Positions 6,024-8,365 of a stretch of DNA of 8,365 nt are shown piece after piece. The DNA lies in the NCBI GenBank assembly GCA_021157645.1, contig JAGGWC010000215.1:1-8365 (forward strand), written 5' to 3'. The DNA is from Candidatus Cloacimonadota bacterium. GTDB lineage: Bacteria > Cloacimonadota > Cloacimonadia > Cloacimonadales > TCS61. The notes below the pieces were generated by a model, which worked only from the letters and a program-made list of their open reading frames with translations, was not told the DNA's origin and made no database searches. A program made the translations under genes and the position numbers. Every line of letters begins with the position of its first letter. Position 1 is the stretch's first letter.

Positions 6024-6562
6024 TGAAAACTGAAATTATTAGCTCTGGATTTGGTGGTCAAGGTGCTCTTACAATTGGTAAATTTCTTGCAAAAGCAGGT
6101 ATGAGAGAGGGACTTAATGTTTCATGGCTTCCTTCTTATGGACCAGAAATGCGTGGTGGAACTGCAAATGTCTCTGCTGTGATCTCAGATAAACCAATTG
6201 CATCCCCATTGGTTAGTTTTCCTGATATTTTAGTTGCTTTGAATCAACCTTCTATAGATAAATTTGGTCCCAATATCAGGGAAGGCGGGCTTCTTATTTC
6301 CAATACGGATATGTGTCCTAAAGGTACAAACCGTAAAGATATTACAGTTATCGAAGCACCGATGAACAAAATAGCAAAAGAGATAGGTAATATTATGGTT
6401 CTTAACATGGTTGCGATCGGTATTGTGATTGGCAAAACAGGGATTGTGAAATACAAAACTCTTGAAGAAGATCTTTCAAAATTTCTTAAGAAAAAGAATC
6501 CTGAACTTTTGGAAGCTAATCTTAAAGCAATAAAAAAAGGAATTGAAATAGGCAAAAAATAA
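6023..6562 (+). CDS. korC: 2-oxoacid:ferredoxin oxidoreductase, gamma subunit
   Basis: This 179-residue protein is the gamma subunit (POR/KOR C-terminal Rossmann-like domain), which helps form the CoA-binding region. Visible family features are GFGGQGA at 9-15, SYGPEMRGGTANVSAVIS in the middle of the first half, and the NQPS and EAPM segments. Length is normal for a stand-alone gamma subunit. The ATG overlaps the beta stop by one base, and GGGGGAG (6012-6018) lies inside the end of the beta gene, 4 bases upstream, so translation is probably coupled to give matched amounts of beta and gamma. It is the last gene of the four-gene unit and is followed by an intrinsic terminator after about 37 bases. 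Confidence 0.93.
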   Translation: MKTEIISSGFGGQGALTIGKFLAKAGMREGLNVSWLPSYGPEMRGGTANVSAVISDKPIASPLVSFPDILVALNQPSIDKFGPNIREGGLLISNTDMCPKGTNRKDITVIEAPMNKIAKEIGNIMVLNMVAIGIVIGKTGIVKYKTLEEDLSKFLKKKNPELLEANLKAIKKGIEIGKK

Positions 6563-6599
6563 TTATTACCGATATTAAGAAAATTGATATAATTAATAG

Positions 6600-6631
6600 A
6601 ATGACCCGACAGAAATGTTGGGTTATTTTTT
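6600..6631 (+). terminator. Intrinsic terminator closing the oxidoreductase operon
   Basis: Bases 6602-6611 pair with 6616-6625 in a 10-base stem with two G-U pairs. The loop is GAAA, a stable tetraloop, and six T's follow at 6626-6631. A's at 6600-6601 can extend the stem into the T-run, so some activity in the opposite direction is possible. It separates the oxidoreductase genes from the lipoprotein genes. Confidence 0.88.
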
Positions 6632-6647
6632 ATATATCAAAATTAGT

Positions 6648-6679
6648 TTGACATTAATGTTATATATTCAAGTTATAAA
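6648..6679 (+). promoter_or_regulatory. Possible promoter for the lipoprotein operon
   Basis: A perfect TTGACA is at 6648-6653, and TATAAA at 6674-6679 could be the -10 box, but the 20-base spacer is longer than the usual 16-18. A promoter is needed here because a strong terminator lies just upstream, which is the best argument for it. Confidence 0.4.
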
Positions 6680-6704
6680 TCATTAAACTTAATTAGGAGG
6701 AAAA

Positions 6705-7316
6705 ATGAAAATAAGTAAATTAGCAATTTTAGGATTATTCGTGATAATATTGATGCTTGTAGGATGTGCATCAACAACTCGTACTGTAACAAGAATTTCT
6801 GCAGATGAAGTTTTAGATCAAAGTGGTAATTGGAATGATACTGACTCACGTTTAGTGGCAGAACAAATGATAAAAGATCTGATGTATAGGGCTTGGCTGC
6901 AAGATTTTGTTCTTGAGGAAGATAGAAAGCCTGTAGTAGTTGTGGGAACTATAAGAAATTTTAGTTCAGAACATATTCAGGCAGATATTTTTATTAAAGA
7001 TATTGAAAGAGAATTGATAAACAGCGGAAAAGTAAAATTTGTAGCAGGAATTAAAGAACGAGATGATGTTAGAGAAGAGCGAATGGAACAGCAATCTTAT
7101 GCAAGTGATGAAACAGCAAAAAGGTTAGCTGCTGAATCAGGTGCAGATTTCATGCTTCAAGGTGGAATAAAATCTAATATTGATGCCAGTGGTGGAAAGG
7201 CAGTAAAATTCTATCAAGTCGATCTTGAATTAATCCATGTAGAATCAAACGAAAAAGTATGGATAGGATCGAAAGAGATCAAGAAATTTGTTCAGAAAAA
7301 TAAAGTAAAATGGTAA
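6705..7316 (+). CDS. lpoB: LpoB-like outer-membrane lipoprotein, penicillin-binding protein activator
   Basis: This 203-residue predicted lipoprotein begins with a signal peptide and lipobox LVGC, with lipidated Cys21. In E. coli, LpoB is anchored in the outer membrane and reaches through the wall to activate the peptidoglycan synthase PBP1b. The body matches the LpoB/PF13036 family as I recall it: KPVVVVGTIRNFSSEHI, then FIKDIERELINSGKVKFV, the charged REERMEQQ segment, and ETAKRLAAESGADFMLQGGI, ending in a beta-rich DLELIHVESNEKVWIG. The strong site AGGAGG (6695-6700) lies 4 bases before the ATG. It is the first gene after a terminator and possible promoter, and a second lipoprotein gene starts 7 bases after its stop, so the two are probably co-transcribed. 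Whether the partner here is a PBP1b-type synthase is unknown; no PBP gene is in view. Other members of the broad lipoprotein family are the alternative. Confidence 0.85.
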   Translation: MKISKLAILGLFVIILMLVGCASTTRTVTRISADEVLDQSGNWNDTDSRLVAEQMIKDLMYRAWLQDFVLEEDRKPVVVVGTIRNFSSEHIQADIFIKDIERELINSGKVKFVAGIKERDDVREERMEQQSYASDETAKRLAAESGADFMLQGGIKSNIDASGGKAVKFYQVDLELIHVESNEKVWIGSKEIKKFVQKNKVKW

Positions 7317-7323
7317 AATAAGA

Positions 7324-8365
7324 ATGTATAAGACACTTAAAGTATTTTTAATTCTTATACTTTTGTTCACATTAAGTTGTGCAAGCACAAAAAGTTCTAA
7401 AGCACAGTTTATAGGGATTGATGAAAAACTTATCTCACGTGATTATCAAGGTGCACTGAACCAGATTGAAGAAGCTAAAGAAAATTTCTATAAAAAGAAA
7501 GAAAAAGCACTCTATTATGTAGATGCAGGGATGCTTCAACATTATAATGGCAACTTTTCTCAAAGTAATGTATTACTTTCCAAAGCAGAAACAGCATTTG
7601 ATGAGTTATATACTAAAAGTATTGGTCGCGGTGTAGCTTCAATGTTATTGAATGATAATGTTTTAGAATATTCTGGTGAAGATTATGAAGATGTTTATCT
7701 CAATGTTTTTAAAGCACTTAATTATATTGAACTAGATGAATTTGACGGTGCTTTCGTTGAAATCAGAAAGATAAATGAGAAGCTATCATCACTTGAGCAA
7801 AAACATAAAAAAATGGCGAAACAATACAACACATCTAAAGATAAGAATAAGGATTTTGAGACAGGTACTAATAAGTTCCATAATTCTGCTCTTGGAAGAT
7901 ATTTGAGTATGCTCCTTTATCGTGCTGAAGGGAAGATGGATGATGCCAGAATTGATAAGGAAAAAATTGATGAAGCTTGGCGATTACAATCCCATATTTA
8001 TAATTTTGACAAGCCATCATTAAATAATTATCTTAATAAAACTAATAAAGCAAAGATCAACGTGATCTCTTTTACCGGTAGAGCACCTGATAAAAAAGCA
8101 AATACACTCTATATTCATACAGAAAAAGATCTAGTCATAATTGGAACAACAAAAGAGAATCCACATGGTAAACAAAATTTAGAAACTTTGGATTTGATAC
8201 CATGGAATGATATGGCAAAAGGTTATCACTTCAAATTCCAACTTCCATTTATGAAAACAAGAAAATCTAACATTGGAAGGATTGAGTTGATTATCGATGA
8301 TAATTATTCTGTAGATCTTCAACAAATAGAGGATATCGAAAAAGTTGCTTTGGAAACATTTAAAA
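7324..8365 (+). CDS. COG3014-like lipoprotein (3' end cut by window)
   Basis: The frame is open from the ATG at 7324 to the right edge, giving 347 codons without a stop. The first 19 residues form a signal peptide ending in TLSC, so Cys19 is a likely lipidation site, though T at -3 is not the consensus residue. The rest looks mainly helical and TPR-like in the first part (DYQGALNQIEEAKE, ALYYVDAGMLQHYNGNFSQSNVLLSKAE, then the LNVFKALNYIELDEFDGAFVEIRKINE stretch, read in pieces), followed by a Lys-rich, possibly coiled-coil segment at about 145-180 and a more beta-like C-terminal part. This pattern matches what I remember of COG3014, an uncharacterised lipoprotein family often found next to LpoB-like genes. 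Function is unknown; a role with the neighbouring LpoB in wall synthesis is inference from position. The ribosome binding site is weak (AATAAG just before the ATG), so translation may depend on coupling to lpoB, whose stop is 7 bases upstream. Confidence 0.8.
   Translation, partial: MYKTLKVFLILILLFTLSCASTKSSKAQFIGIDEKLISRDYQGALNQIEEAKENFYKKKEKALYYVDAGMLQHYNGNFSQSNVLLSKAETAFDELYTKSIGRGVASMLLNDNVLEYSGEDYEDVYLNVFKALNYIELDEFDGAFVEIRKINEKLSSLEQKHKKMAKQYNTSKDKNKDFETGTNKFHNSALGRYLSMLLYRAEGKMDDARIDKEKIDEAWRLQSHIYNFDKPSLNNYLNKTNKAKINVISFTGRAPDKKANTLYIHTEKDLVIIGTTKENPHGKQNLETLDLIPWNDMAKGYHFKFQLPFMKTRKSNIGRIELIIDDNYSVDLQQIEDIEKVALETFK

Noticed and set aside
6244..6555. 103-codon hydrophobic open frame on the - strand
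   Set aside because: It is antisense to the gamma-subunit gene; the apparent hydrophobicity is what the complement of Lys/Glu-rich coding sequence gives.

Overview
The window is an AT-rich bacterial chromosome segment with all recognisable genes on the + strand. Three predicted signal or lipobox proteins, a MltC-type murein lytic transglycosylase, a LpoB-type penicillin-binding-protein activator and an Aas-type acyl-ACP synthetase point to a cell with two membranes. A complete four-subunit 2-oxoacid:ferredoxin oxidoreductase points to anaerobic, probably amino-acid or organic-acid fermenting, metabolism. A low-GC anaerobic diderm lineage such as Cloacimonadota or a relative of Bacteroidota or Marinimicrobia fits, but this is inference from gene content only.

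Layout: (1) bases 3-935 hold the C-terminal 310 residues of an Aas-like acyl-ACP synthetase, cut by the left edge. (2) 936-1131 is a gap with two related palindromes. (3) 1132-2334 encodes an alkaline-phosphatase-superfamily enzyme, a cofactor-independent (archaeal-type) phosphoglycerate mutase or the related proposed homoserine kinase. (4) 2335-2487 is a gap with further short-loop palindromes. (5) 2488-3636 encodes a secreted MltC-like lytic transglycosylase. (6) 3637-3966 is a 330-base gap with a long imperfect hairpin, two covarying 3-base-loop palindromes and a possible promoter. (7) 3967-6562 is a tight four-gene operon for a 2-oxoacid:ferredoxin oxidoreductase in the order delta (ferredoxin), alpha, beta, gamma, closed by a clear intrinsic terminator at 6600-6631. 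(8) 6705 to the right edge holds two adjacent lipoprotein genes: a LpoB-like PBP activator and a COG3014-like protein that runs off the window.

The oxidoreductase subunits form one enzyme: the TPP-binding beta subunit and the alpha and gamma subunits decarboxylate a 2-oxoacid and form acyl-CoA, while the 2x[4Fe-4S] delta subunit passes electrons to ferredoxin. The transglycosylase and the two lipoproteins all concern cell-wall growth at the outer membrane but lie in separate transcription units. I found no mobile gene, CRISPR array, tRNA, rRNA or defence system. The main unexplained signal is the set of palindromic, REP-like pairs, of different sequence, in three successive intergenic gaps.
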